From Taibaiella soli (GTDB lineage Bacteria > Bacteroidota > Bacteroidia > Chitinophagales > Chitinophagaceae), in contig NZ_QKTW01000025.1 of NCBI RefSeq assembly GCF_003236175.1, positions 187,902 to 251,901 on the forward strand: a stretch of 64,000 nt of DNA, read 5' to 3'. A program made the translations under genes and the position numbers. The notes under the pieces are model-generated. The model had not been told where the DNA came from and ran no database searches. It saw only the letters and a program-made list of their open reading frames with translations. Positions 1-8,605 of this stretch are shown here, piece by piece (the first letter of the stretch is position 1; each line of letters begins with the position of its first letter).

Positions 1-56
1 GACGTCATGCTTTGGATTTGCGAATTATAAATAGCGCACAAGAAAACATTACCTAG

Positions 57-500
57 ATGCACAATTTCTCATTTTGCATACTTGTACTAATCGCACTGTT
101 GATCACCTCTGCATCAAAAGCTCAGGTGACAGCAGCCGACATTCCATCTGAATCCTGGGTAAGAGGCACACGTAAAATAACCGATGCATGCCTCCGGGTC
201 ACTGTTCTTGACGTCTGGAAAGACTCTTGCACAGACTGCACTTCGACTGGTGAGCTATTCATAGTGAGGTGTGCCGTCCGTCGTCGATATTTTAATAAGA
301 AAAGTACAACCATTCCTGATAGCTTCACTTACATGACCATATTGTCACCAGACTTCTATCGACATTCAAAAGATGTAATTGTGTTTTTACATTTCGATAA
401 AACACCTCGAAATACGCAATACGGGAAACAGCGATGGTTCGCAGTAGACGGCAGTCAATTTCTATACTCCCCCAAAACAGAGTCTTATATTTTTAAATAG
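57..500 (+). CDS. Secreted protein of unknown function
   Basis: This 147-residue protein starts with a clear signal peptide (about residues 1-22, hydrophobic core followed by SASKAQ), so it is probably exported. The mature part carries a cysteine cluster (WKDSCTDC, then a third Cys in VRCAV) and short beta-rich stretches. I do not recognise a family. It lies 32 bases from the convergent 3' end of the phosphopantetheinyl transferase gene. Nothing links it functionally to that gene. The reading frame is well supported by the signal peptide and by the absence of a competing frame of similar quality. Confidence 0.6.
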   Translation: MHNFSFCILVLIALLITSASKAQVTAADIPSESWVRGTRKITDACLRVTVLDVWKDSCTDCTSTGELFIVRCAVRRRYFNKKSTTIPDSFTYMTILSPDFYRHSKDVIVFLHFDKTPRNTQYGKQRWFAVDGSQFLYSPKTESYIFK

Positions 501-532
501 ACAACCGCTCCAGATAATAAGAGGAAATAGAA

Positions 533-1180
533 TTACAAATCAGCTTTCAGCAAATCAATCACCGCTATCTCTTCACAACTCACCGTTTCTCGCTCGGTCA
601 TAGCCACACAGGCCTGATAGCCGTCAGCGATATACAACTCTGTAAGATGATAAATCTGCCCTTCCGCTTCCACTTCATCCCCACAAACATCCACCCATGA
701 AAGATCTGCGTAAATTCCTTTGCCAATTGCCTTCAACAGAGATTCTTTGCGCGTCCAGAAACGATAAAAATTATTAAGTTCATTGCGCCCGCCCGTGATC
801 TGTTCCCATTCCTGCTGTGTAAAAAAATCTTTAAACTCCTCCACATCCACATCCTGAACTTTTTCGATATCCACGCCTATCCTGCCTTTTTTTGTGGCGG
901 CACAGACCGATATCTCACCGGAATGCGCTATATTAAAGTCAAAATCATTTCCGAAATAAGGCCGGAGGTATTCATCGAAGCGCAAATAGTCCAAAGCCCA
1001 GGGAAGAGAATAACCGGACAATATTTGTTGTAACAAAACTTTTCCGCAAGCCGAGCGCTGCTGTTCACCTATATCCTGAAAATTATTCAGGTGCGAACGC
1101 AGTTCCGGAGGCAACAATGACAATAGCTGTTTTTGCTGTTTTTTTTCAATCGGTATTTTAGTCCAGTAGCAGAGCGGCAT
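533..1180 (-). CDS. 4'-phosphopantetheinyl transferase, Sfp type
   Basis: This enzyme moves the phosphopantetheine arm of CoA onto a serine of a carrier protein, turning it from apo to holo form. The 215-residue length fits Sfp-type enzymes. The diagnostic Mg/CoA-binding motifs are present: NIAHSGE near residue 83, GVDIE (Asp104, Glu106), and FWTRKESLLKAIGKG from residue 141 (the W-x-x-K-E-S motif). It is transcribed divergently from the NRPS-like gene at 1322, with 141 bases between the starts, so its natural partner is very likely the carrier domain of that enzyme (Ser552). It could also serve a fatty acid or other carrier protein. The family call is secure; the partner is inferred from context. 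Confidence 0.92.
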   Translation of the reverse strand: MPLCYWTKIPIEKKQQKQLLSLLPPELRSHLNNFQDIGEQQRSACGKVLLQQILSGYSLPWALDYLRFDEYLRPYFGNDFDFNIAHSGEISVCAATKKGRIGVDIEKVQDVDVEEFKDFFTQQEWEQITGGRNELNNFYRFWTRKESLLKAIGKGIYADLSWVDVCGDEVEAEGQIYHLTELYIADGYQACVAMTERETVSCEEIAVIDLLKADL

Positions 1181-1256
1181 AAAAACAATTTTGAAACGAA
1201 CAACTCAAAAAGTTTTGACAAAGTCTGTCGAACTTTATAAAACTACAACATAAATG

Positions 1257-1288
1257 TTGCTGACGTAAAGTTATTTAAGTTATCATTG
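1257..1288 (+). promoter_or_regulatory. Candidate promoter of the NRPS-like gene
   Basis: A TTG at 1257-1259 is followed after 21 bases by TATCATTG (1281-1288), which is seven of eight to the Bacteroidota -7 box TAnnTTTG when the n positions are counted as matches. The start codon follows at 1322. A purine-rich stretch (GGAAAAAGAAG) lies directly before the ATG and may act as a ribosome binding site. This is a pattern match only. Confidence 0.35.
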
Positions 1289-1321
1289 CGCCTAATAGAG
1301 GAAGTATAAGGAAAAAGAAGT

Positions 1322-4300
1322 ATGAATTTTGTCAGTATCGTTAAAGGCCCCAACAGACCGGATCTGATTCGCGAAGAAACACTAGCGGAAATGTTCCGTC
1401 AAACGGCTGCTGCCCACCCTCAAAATATCGCTTTGATATTTGGGAAGCAGTCGCTTACCTATGCCCAGCTTGACCAGTGGAGCGATGCCGTTGCCGTTTA
1501 CCTGCATGAAAAAGGAATAGGCCGCGGAGCGAAAATTGGTTTCTGGTGGCCACGCAGTATCGAATTGCATGTTGCCATTCTCGGTACCATCAAAGCCGGC
1601 GCCTCCTATGTGCCGCTCGATCGCGAAATGCCTGCGGAACGTGTGGAAATTGTGATGGAAGAAGTAAAAGCCGATGCATGCTTCAGCCAGGACCCGCTCA
1701 ATGTGCACTGCCCTTTACTGACTGTTCCGCCAAGCCCCGCGGCTGACACAAAATTCGAAATTACCGAAGGCCCACTTCCTGAAAACTACGCATACATCTT
1801 ATACACTTCGGGCAGTACCGGCAAACCAAAAGGTATTCCGATCAATCACCGCCAGATCTGCCATCTGGTGCGTGCCGAAGAAAGTATTTTCAACATTCAG
1901 CCTGCCGATAAAGTATATCAGGGTTTCTCCGTATCATTTGATATGTGGTGCGAGGAAACATGGGTAAGCTACCTCGTGGGCGCTACGCTTTGGGTTGCAG
2001 ATGCTACCACTGCCAAATCTATCGACGAGCTCGACAGTGTACTGCGCGATAATAAGATTACTATTCTCCATGCTGTGCCAAGTTTATTGGCGGTAATGGA
2101 TGACAATATTCCTTCGTTGCGATTAATCAACGCCGGAGGCGAAGCTTGTACCAGACAAGTGCTGGATCGCTGGGCCACGCCACAGCGGGAATTTTTCAAC
2201 AGCTACGGTCCAACTGAAACAACGGTAAGCGCAACGATGGCAAAACTCAAACCGGGCGATGTCATAACGATCGGCCAGCCGTTGCCAAACTACAACCTCG
2301 CTGTTGTCGATGAACATTTTGCACCATTGCCTTTTGGCGAGCGCGGCGAACTCATCATTACCGGACCAGGCGTTTCTGACGGATACGTAAATCTGCCTCA
2401 ACTCACTGCTGAAAAATTCGTCAACAAACCGGAAACACTACACGAATTACCTGGCGACCGTTTATACCGCACTGGTGATGCCGCTGTGATTACCCCGGAT
2501 GGAGCTGTTGACTTTCAGGGCCGTATCGATGATCAGATCAAACTGCGTGGTTATCGCATTGAGCTCGGCGAAATTGAAACAAGACTGAGTCATTTGCCAA
2601 ACGTTGCTGCCGCCGCAGTTGCCGTAAAGAAAGACGCGAATGACCAGGATCAGCTAGTCGGCTATGTGGTTCCCGAAGATGAAGTGAATTTCAGCGAAAG
2701 CGAACTACGTCTGGAGCTGGCTAAATTCCTGCCGCCATATATGGTTCCCGGCACCATCGTGTCATTGAAAGAAATGCCACGTATGCCAAGCGGAAAGATC
2801 AGCCGCAAAGCATTACCAGTACCGGAATCATTTGCATTCAAAGCAGATACCGATACTGGCTCCATAGATAATACGGCTCCGATGCCGGCGCGGGTATTGC
2901 AGGTGTTACACAAAATGTTCCCAGGTAGGGAAATTGATCTCCAACAGGATTTCTTCACAGATCTAGGGGGGCACTCATTGTTGGCTGCTGCACTGGTTTC
3001 CCGTTTACGACGTGATGCAGGTGTACCACAGGCTTCGTTAAAAGATGTGTATTTGCATCGTCCGTTGGCCGTATTAGCTGCCAATTGGGAAGTGAAAGCG
3101 ACGCAAACCGAAAAGAAAGAAAAAGCAGCATTCAACAGCGTACCTACCTATCGTTTTTTGCTTTGCTGGCTCGCGCAAACGGTTTCATTATTATTTTTCT
3201 TCGGCCTTTTCGCCGTGCAGATATTTATACCATACCTCGGCTATTATTATATAGCGGAAGATGATCCGAACAAACTAGGAACAGCCATTTTTACGGCGTT
3301 GTCCATGTTCTGTATTATACCACCGTTTTTCTCTGCATTAAGCATCATTATAAAATGGCTGGTAATCGGGAAATTCAAAGAAGGCGATTACCCGCTCTGG
3401 GGCAGTTATTATTTCCGCTGGTGGTTTGTGAAAACCATGCAGCGTCTGCTGCCTTCTCAATTCCTGAATGGCACGCCGCTTTTTCCTACTTACCTCCGTC
3501 TGCTTGGTGTGAAAGTTGCGAAGGACGCACAACTGAGTAATATGACTATTGGCGCAGAAGATCTGGTAACGATTGACAGCGATGCAAGCCTTAGTTCGCA
3601 GACGGTAATTAATAATGCCTGGGTAGAAGACGGTTTGCTTAAAATCCGTTCCACATATATTGGCGCACACGCCTACATTGGCAGTAGCGCGGTGATTGCA
3701 GGTGATGCACGTGTAGAAGACTGGGGTGAATTGCAAGATTTGAGTTATTTGCCAGCCGGTAAAGTCATCGGCGAAGCGGAAGTATGGCAGGGAAGTCCGG
3801 CGCAACTGAAAGAGAAAAAGTCGGTGGCTGATCTCCCGCAACCTTTGCAAGTTTCAGCATTTACACGAGGCAAGTACAGCATGTTTTTCCTGCTTACTTT
3901 GCTGGTATTCCCATTCGTGGTTTTATTACCGTTGTTGCCTACGGTCCTTATCATTCACCACATGGATGAAGCGGCGCCAGCGTACAACTTTAATTACTTC
4001 AGTGTAATGCCGGCATTGGCATTGGCCTACATCATTCTGTTCGCTTTCGTAACCATTTTCCTGACACGCTTTTTACAAGCGGGCATCAGACCCGGAAAAT
4101 ATCCGATCTATAGCTTGTTTTACTTACGGAAATGGTTTGCCGACCAGTTGATGTCGCTATCATTAATTGTACTCCACCCGATTTACGCAACGCTGTTTGT
4201 CAGTAATTTCTTCCGTGCACTCGGTGCCAAAATTGGTAAAAACACAGAGATATCCACTGCAAGTAGCGTAACACACCCGTTGCTGAAAATCGGTCATGAT

Positions 4301-5266
4301 GCTTTCGTGGCTGATGCCGTCACATTAGGAGAAGCCGATGTGCGCGGTCAGCAATTAATTCTGAGCAATACCATTATCGAGGATACCAGCTTTGTGGGTA
4401 ACAGTGCCTTAATTCCGCAAGGTTATCATCTCGGTTCCAATATGCTGATTGGCGTACTTTCTACGCCGCCAAGTCAGGAACAACTCAACGAAAACGCCGC
4501 TCATGATTGGTTTGGTTCGCCGGCCATAGCATTGCCACGTCGTCAGCAAAGTAATCCGTTCCCGGAAGAACTTACTTCCAGACCCTCGCCTATGCGCAGA
4601 TTTGCTCGTGGCGTGGTGGAGTTTATCCGTATTATTCTTCCGGAAACAGCAATTCTCTGTTGCAGTATCCTGTTCATCGCATACACACATGATCTGGTAA
4701 CACAAAAACCTTTGTGGCAAATCCTGCTCAATTTCCCGCTGTATTACCTATTCTTCATGGGTATTCCGGCATTCGCCATTACCATGGCTTTAAAATGGTT
4801 ATTTGTAGGTAAATACAAACCGCAACAAAAACCGATGTGGACCTGGAAAGTTTGGCGCAGTGAGGCTATCACTTCTACTTACGAAGCTCTGTCAGTACCG
4901 TTCTTGCTCGATTACTTGCGCGGCACGCCATGGTTGCCGATTTTCCTTCGCTTCCTTGGCGTTAAAATCGGCCGCAGGGTTTGGATGAACTCTACCGATA
5001 TCACCGAATACGACATGGTCTCTATTGGCGACGATAGTGCCTTAAATGAAGACTGCGGACCGCAAACGCACTTATTCGAAGACCGCGTCATGAAAGTTGG
5101 TCCGGTGAAAATTGGTGAACGTTGCAGCGTAGGCGCACGTACCATCATTCTCTACGATAGCGAAATCGGCAACGACGTAAAACTCGAAGCACTTTCACTC
5201 GTGATGAAAGGTGAAAACCTTTCGCCGTCCACAAACTGGATTGGCAGCCCGGTACAACCGAATTAA
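1322..5266 (+). CDS. NRPS-like, membrane-anchored amino acid polymerase/ligase (Pls-like)
   Basis: Single-module, 1314-residue nonribosomal peptide synthetase-like enzyme. Residues 1-500 form an adenylation domain that should activate an amino acid as its adenylate: YTSGSTGKPKG at 161, FDMWCEE at 206, SYGPTETT at 294, YRTGD at 382, GRIDDQIKLRGYRIELGEIE at 400 and PSGKISRKALP at 489. A carrier domain follows with DLGGHSLLA; Ser552 takes the phosphopantetheine arm. There is no condensation or thioesterase domain. Instead, residues 605-1314 hold three repeats of a transmembrane helix pair followed by a left-handed beta-helix (about 610-830, 850-1075 and 1100-1314), each repeat ending in W-x-GSP. 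This is the architecture of epsilon-poly-L-lysine synthetase and the 'NRPS terminal domain' family. Acidic residues in the A4 pocket region hint at a basic substrate. The product is unknown. Confidence 0.9.
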   Translation: MNFVSIVKGPNRPDLIREETLAEMFRQTAAAHPQNIALIFGKQSLTYAQLDQWSDAVAVYLHEKGIGRGAKIGFWWPRSIELHVAILGTIKAGASYVPLDREMPAERVEIVMEEVKADACFSQDPLNVHCPLLTVPPSPAADTKFEITEGPLPENYAYILYTSGSTGKPKGIPINHRQICHLVRAEESIFNIQPADKVYQGFSVSFDMWCEETWVSYLVGATLWVADATTAKSIDELDSVLRDNKITILHAVPSLLAVMDDNIPSLRLINAGGEACTRQVLDRWATPQREFFNSYGPTETTVSATMAKLKPGDVITIGQPLPNYNLAVVDEHFAPLPFGERGELIITGPGVSDGYVNLPQLTAEKFVNKPETLHELPGDRLYRTGDAAVITPDGAVDFQGRIDDQIKLRGYRIELGEIETRLSHLPNVAAAAVAVKKDANDQDQLVGYVVPEDEVNFSESELRLELAKFLPPYMVPGTIVSLKEMPRMPSGKISRKALPVPESFAFKADTDTGSIDNTAPMPARVLQVLHKMFPGREIDLQQDFFTDLGGHSLLAAALVSRLRRDAGVPQASLKDVYLHRPLAVLAANWEVKATQTEKKEKAAFNSVPTYRFLLCWLAQTVSLLFFFGLFAVQIFIPYLGYYYIAEDDPNKLGTAIFTALSMFCIIPPFFSALSIIIKWLVIGKFKEGDYPLWGSYYFRWWFVKTMQRLLPSQFLNGTPLFPTYLRLLGVKVAKDAQLSNMTIGAEDLVTIDSDASLSSQTVINNAWVEDGLLKIRSTYIGAHAYIGSSAVIAGDARVEDWGELQDLSYLPAGKVIGEAEVWQGSPAQLKEKKSVADLPQPLQVSAFTRGKYSMFFLLTLLVFPFVVLLPLLPTVLIIHHMDEAAPAYNFNYFSVMPALALAYIILFAFVTIFLTRFLQAGIRPGKYPIYSLFYLRKWFADQLMSLSLIVLHPIYATLFVSNFFRALGAKIGKNTEISTASSVTHPLLKIGHDAFVADAVTLGEADVRGQQLILSNTIIEDTSFVGNSALIPQGYHLGSNMLIGVLSTPPSQEQLNENAAHDWFGSPAIALPRRQQSNPFPEELTSRPSPMRRFARGVVEFIRIILPETAILCCSILFIAYTHDLVTQKPLWQILLNFPLYYLFFMGIPAFAITMALKWLFVGKYKPQQKPMWTWKVWRSEAITSTYEALSVPFLLDYLRGTPWLPIFLRFLGVKIGRRVWMNSTDITEYDMVSIGDDSALNEDCGPQTHLFEDRVMKVGPVKIGERCSVGARTIILYDSEIGNDVKLEALSLVMKGENLSPSTNWIGSPVQPN

Positions 5267-5328
5267 AGCAATGGTTAATGGTCAATGGTGAATAGTGGTC
5301 AAAGGTGAAACGTCAAACGTCAAATGCT

Positions 5329-5354
5329 GTAGAGACGTTGCATGCAGCGTCTCC
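5329..5354. repeat. GTAGAGACGTTGCATGC palindrome
   Basis: Inverted repeat with arms GAGACG and CGTCTC around TTGCATGCAG. It resembles a short palindrome that recurs in intergenic regions of Bacteroidota and cyanobacteria (recalled, not searched). Only one copy was seen in this window. Confidence 0.5.
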
Positions 5355-5426
5355 AGATAACACGAGGCCGTAGTGCCGCCGCGAGAAAAAAACTTACCCT
5401 CTTGCGAAAAACTCACGCACGTTGGA

Positions 5427-5460
5427 AGTTCTCCTCCTTTGAAGGAGTTAGAGGAGGCTT
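5427..5460. repeat. CTCCTCC-GGAGGAG dispersed palindrome, copy 1
   Basis: The core GTTCTCCTCCTTTGAAGGAG is followed by TTAGAGGAGGCTT. The same unit recurs at 10883, 62934 and, inverted, 62757. Three of the copies are preceded by a degenerate GCGAAAA/CGCAC stretch. Confidence 0.65.
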
Positions 5461-5560
5461 CAAGTTTTAAGTTTTAGGCAACACCCATCCTACCGTAGTG
5501 TCGCCGTGAGAAAAAATGCTGCTTTGCTCCTTATGTAGCTTTGCGGAAAATCCACTCGTG

Positions 5561-5589
5561 TTTGGAAAAACGTTAGGCTTTTAGCTTTG
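5561..5589 (+). promoter_or_regulatory. Promoter with Bacteroidota consensus
   Basis: TTTG at 5561-5564, a 17-base spacer, then TAGCTTTG at 5582-5589. This matches the Bacteroidota sigma-ABfr type promoter (-33 TTTG, -7 TAnnTTTG) well. The downstream start codon is at 5634, giving a leader of about 40 bases. Confidence 0.5.
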
Positions 5590-5633
5590 TGTATTTCCCC
5601 CATTTTTCGTAAATTAGTAGAAATTAAACGCAT

Positions 5634-6353
5634 ATGAACCTGAGTGAAACCTGGTTTATAGAAGGGGATATCGATTTCGAGCTGCAGAAATATAAACTAC
5701 TCGCCTACTTACAGGAAGTTCAGACTTATTTCAACGAAACGAAGCTCTATCCGAAGCTTTCCGATCTCATTTTCCATTACAACAACCTTACTTCTTTCCG
5801 CAAGAATAAGAAGCTGTTGCAGGACCATTTTCCTAAACGTATTGACGAAGTAAATGCCGAAAAACTAGAACTGGTGTATCAGCAGATGCTCGCCGATAGC
5901 GAATTGATGCAGGAACTGGAAAATATTATTGCCTTCGCTATCGCCAATATCCGACCGATCATTGAAGACGGAACAGGCATCTATGAATTTGTAGAAAAGC
6001 AACTGCATATTGAACCCGTTGGCATTTTACCGCTGTACAAAAACGAAGGCTATGTATTGCTGCGTTACGGCAGCGTACAGGAAGTGCGCGTCTATTCTTA
6101 CACCATTACCCTTTACGAGCACAAAGACGCGCGTTACAGAGGTATAAAAATGGATCTCATCAGCAGTATCGACGGCGGCGTTATCTACACCTCCGAAATG
6201 ATCAAACGCGAGATTATCCGTAATAATCCACAGATGCCTAATCCGGCTGTTTATAGTATCGATACAGAATATAGCTTCCCGCTGGATGAAACTTTATTAC
6301 CTATTGCTAAACGTCTTTTAGTACAATACATAGGCCGGGAAAAGGCGGCATAA
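5634..6353 (+). CDS. Conserved-looking cytoplasmic protein of unknown function
   Basis: A 239-residue soluble protein without signal peptide or membrane segment. The N-terminal half (about 1-115) is charged and probably helical. The C-terminal half (about 130-239) is beta-rich, with PLYKNEGYVLLRYG and VYSYTITLYEH. I do not recognise a named domain; it looks like a Bacteroidota housekeeping hypothetical. A good promoter precedes it, so it is probably transcribed on its own. Its closeness to the NRPS-like gene may be coincidental, because a repeat-rich gap separates them. Confidence 0.75.
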   Translation: MNLSETWFIEGDIDFELQKYKLLAYLQEVQTYFNETKLYPKLSDLIFHYNNLTSFRKNKKLLQDHFPKRIDEVNAEKLELVYQQMLADSELMQELENIIAFAIANIRPIIEDGTGIYEFVEKQLHIEPVGILPLYKNEGYVLLRYGSVQEVRVYSYTITLYEHKDARYRGIKMDLISSIDGGVIYTSEMIKREIIRNNPQMPNPAVYSIDTEYSFPLDETLLPIAKRLLVQYIGREKAA

Positions 6354-6438
6354 AAAGGGGTATTTTCACTTATTACTCCCTGCAAATCAATTTTCTTCGG
6401 CGGTTTTATATACATTTATCATAATACAATATGTAATT

Positions 6439-8358
6439 ATGAATAAACTTATGCTGCTAATTTCGGCAGGGATATTGTTTACATACAGCAGTTGTAAACA
6501 ACCCGAAGCCAAAGAAACCCCTGCGCCGCACATCGACATGAAGTTATTCTTCAAAAATCCGGCTAAAGCAGGCTTCCGTATTTCCCCCGACGGACAATAT
6601 TTTTCCTACCGTGCCGACTACAAAGGCAAAACCAACATTTACGTTCAAAAAACAACCGACACAACGCCAGTACGCGTTACTAACGACACATTGCGCAGCA
6701 TCTCCTCCTATTTCTGGAAAGGTGATCGCATCGTATATGCCCAGGATATTGGCGGCGATGAAAACTTCCAGGTCTTTTCGGTAAAACCGGATGGATCAGA
6801 CATGAAAGCGCTGACGCCATTCCCTGGTTTCCGTTCGGACGTGTATGACGATTTCCGTTTTATTCCCGGAAAGGAAAAATTAATGCTGGTCGGTATTAAT
6901 AAACGTAACAAAGAATATTTTGATCCTTATTTGCTGAATATCGAAACCGGCGAACTGACGCTGCTTTACGACAACAAACAAAACTTCGACAGCTGGTATC
7001 CGGACAATACAGGTATGCTTCGGATGGCTACCAAAACAGATGGCGTCAACATTACTTATCTATATAGAAATACCGACAAAGACAGTTTTCAGACCCTATT
7101 GACCACCAATTTTAAAGAAGGGTTTTATCCACAGGCTTTCGATGCTGAAAATAAAACCATCTATGTGATGAGCAATCTGGGCCGTGATAAACTGACTTTA
7201 GTACGCTATGATCCGGTGGCCAAAAAAGAAGTAGAAGAATTGTTTAAAAATAACGATTACGATCTGCAAGGCATCGACTATGACCGCAAAACCAATAAGC
7301 TGATCAGCGTGAGCTGGGAAGGCGAAAAAACGGAAGAACATTATTTCGACAAAGATCGTGGCGACCGCATCGCTGAGCTGAAAAAAAAGTTTCCGGGTTT
7401 TGATGTGATGCTCACTACCTACGACGACAATATGACCAAAGGCATCGTCTGGACAGGAAATGATGTAACACCGGCAAAATATTATCTCTACGATTTTGCC
7501 ACACGCGATGCAAAGGAAGTTGCAAATGCCTATCCATGGCTTAATGCAGAAGACCTTGCACCAATGAAACCAATTCAGTACAAAACCAGAGATGGCCTAA
7601 CCGTACACGCTTACCTTACATTACCGAAAGGTGTTGCTGCTAAAAATCTGCCAGTGGTCATTAACCCACATGGCGGTCCTTGGGCCAGAGATGGTTGGGG
7701 GTACGATCCCGAAGTACAGTTCCTGGCCAACAGAGGTTATGCTGTCTTACAAATGAACTATCGCGGTAGTACAGGTTATGGAAAACAATTCTGGGAATCT
7801 TCATTCAAACAATGGGGCAAAAAAATGCAGGATGATATCACCGATGGTGTTGAATACCTAAAAAAAGAAGGCATCGCGGATCCTAAGCGTATTGCCATTT
7901 ACGGCGGCAGTTACGGAGGTTACGCAACGTTGGCGGGTGTTACATTCACTCCCGATCTATACGCCTGTGCCGTGGATTATGTAGGCGTGAGCAATCTGTT
8001 TACGTTTATGAAAACAATTCCACCATACTGGAAACCTTACCTCGATCAGTTTTATGAAATGGTAGGCTCGCCAACTAAAGACAGTCTATTGCTGGCCGAA
8101 GCTTCGCCGGTTTTGCATGTCGATAAAATAAAAACGCCGTTGTTTATTGCCCAGGGCGCTAATGATCCGCGCGTGAATAAAGCTGAAAGCGATCAGATGG
8201 TTGCTGCGCTGAAAGCACGTGGCGTTGATGTACAGTACATGGTAAAAAACAACGAAGGGCATGGCTTTCACAATGAAGACAATCGTTTCGATTTTTATGG
8301 CGCTATGGAACAATTCCTGGCAAAATATCTGAAACCGCAAGCGGTAGCTGAGAAATAA
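6439..8358 (+). CDS. S9 family prolyl oligopeptidase / acylaminoacyl-peptidase-like lipoprotein
   Basis: This 639-residue serine peptidase is probably a surface or periplasmic lipoprotein: the N-terminus runs hydrophobic into TYSSC (lipobox, Cys19). Residues about 35-360 look like a WD/PD40-type beta-propeller. The C-terminal alpha/beta-hydrolase domain holds GGSYGGYA with nucleophile Ser491, Asp576 in GANDPRV and His608 in EGHGF, so the triad is complete. Family members remove dipeptides or acyl-amino acids from short peptides. It stands alone, followed by a strong hairpin terminator at 8412. Confidence 0.92.
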   Translation: MNKLMLLISAGILFTYSSCKQPEAKETPAPHIDMKLFFKNPAKAGFRISPDGQYFSYRADYKGKTNIYVQKTTDTTPVRVTNDTLRSISSYFWKGDRIVYAQDIGGDENFQVFSVKPDGSDMKALTPFPGFRSDVYDDFRFIPGKEKLMLVGINKRNKEYFDPYLLNIETGELTLLYDNKQNFDSWYPDNTGMLRMATKTDGVNITYLYRNTDKDSFQTLLTTNFKEGFYPQAFDAENKTIYVMSNLGRDKLTLVRYDPVAKKEVEELFKNNDYDLQGIDYDRKTNKLISVSWEGEKTEEHYFDKDRGDRIAELKKKFPGFDVMLTTYDDNMTKGIVWTGNDVTPAKYYLYDFATRDAKEVANAYPWLNAEDLAPMKPIQYKTRDGLTVHAYLTLPKGVAAKNLPVVINPHGGPWARDGWGYDPEVQFLANRGYAVLQMNYRGSTGYGKQFWESSFKQWGKKMQDDITDGVEYLKKEGIADPKRIAIYGGSYGGYATLAGVTFTPDLYACAVDYVGVSNLFTFMKTIPPYWKPYLDQFYEMVGSPTKDSLLLAEASPVLHVDKIKTPLFIAQGANDPRVNKAESDQMVAALKARGVDVQYMVKNNEGHGFHNEDNRFDFYGAMEQFLAKYLKPQAVAEK

Positions 8359-8411
8359 TATTGTGAACGGTGAATTGTCAGTTGTGAGTTTTCACTTATT
8401 ATTATAACAAA

Positions 8412-8448
8412 ACGGTCAGACACTTTAATTGTCTGACCGTCTTTTTTT
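8412..8448 (+). terminator. Terminator formed by the GGTCAGAC palindrome
   Basis: Arms ACGGTCAGACA and TGTCTGACCGT pair perfectly around CTTTAAT and are followed by C and seven T. It ends the S9 peptidase transcript. The stem is also a copy of the dispersed GGTCAGACGACT palindrome seen at 10811, 36078, 57790 and 63857. Confidence 0.85.
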
Positions 8449-8449
8449 G

Positions 8450-8586
8450 GCGAGTGTTCTTTCCACAATACAGTAGGGACTCAGATGTCTATGAGTTCTG
8501 CCGGATTACATCAGGGCATTACAGGTCTGATGCAATCAGATTGAATTATTCAGACACGAGTGATCCTATGGAACACTCGCACCAGA
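8450..8586. repeat. GCGAGTGTTC / GAACACTCG repeat cluster
   Basis: GGCGAGTGTTCTTTCC at 8449 and the complementary GGAACACTCGCACC at about 8569-8582 bound a segment with TCTGATGCAATCAG. Related copies lie at 10168-10198 and 41588-41650, where CTGATGCAAT also precedes the arm. No coding potential was seen. Confidence 0.5.
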
Positions 8587-8605
8587 CTTTTGACTTTTGA
8601 CTTAA
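8586..8605 (-). repeat. TAAGTCAAAAGTCAAAAGTC element at the ndh stop codon
   Basis: Read on the minus strand, the ndh stop codon TAA is the start of TAAGTCAAAAGTCAAAAGTC. The same 22 bases (with one more C in front) occur at the 3' end of aroQ (35642-35664). The element therefore supplies the ndh stop codon. Confidence 0.6.

Larger units (their letters stand above)
5267..5560. other. Repeat-rich intergenic stretch after the NRPS-like gene
   Basis: No gene is supported here. The stretch begins straight after the stop with short echoing runs (AATGGTCAATGGTGAAT), then a GTAGAGACGTTGCATGCAG hairpin at 5329-5354, then a copy of the CTCCTCC/GGAGGAG palindrome (5427-5460). Two further short echoes (GTAGTGYCGCCGYGAG near 5370 and 5500) suggest a small internal duplication. 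Confidence 0.6.
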
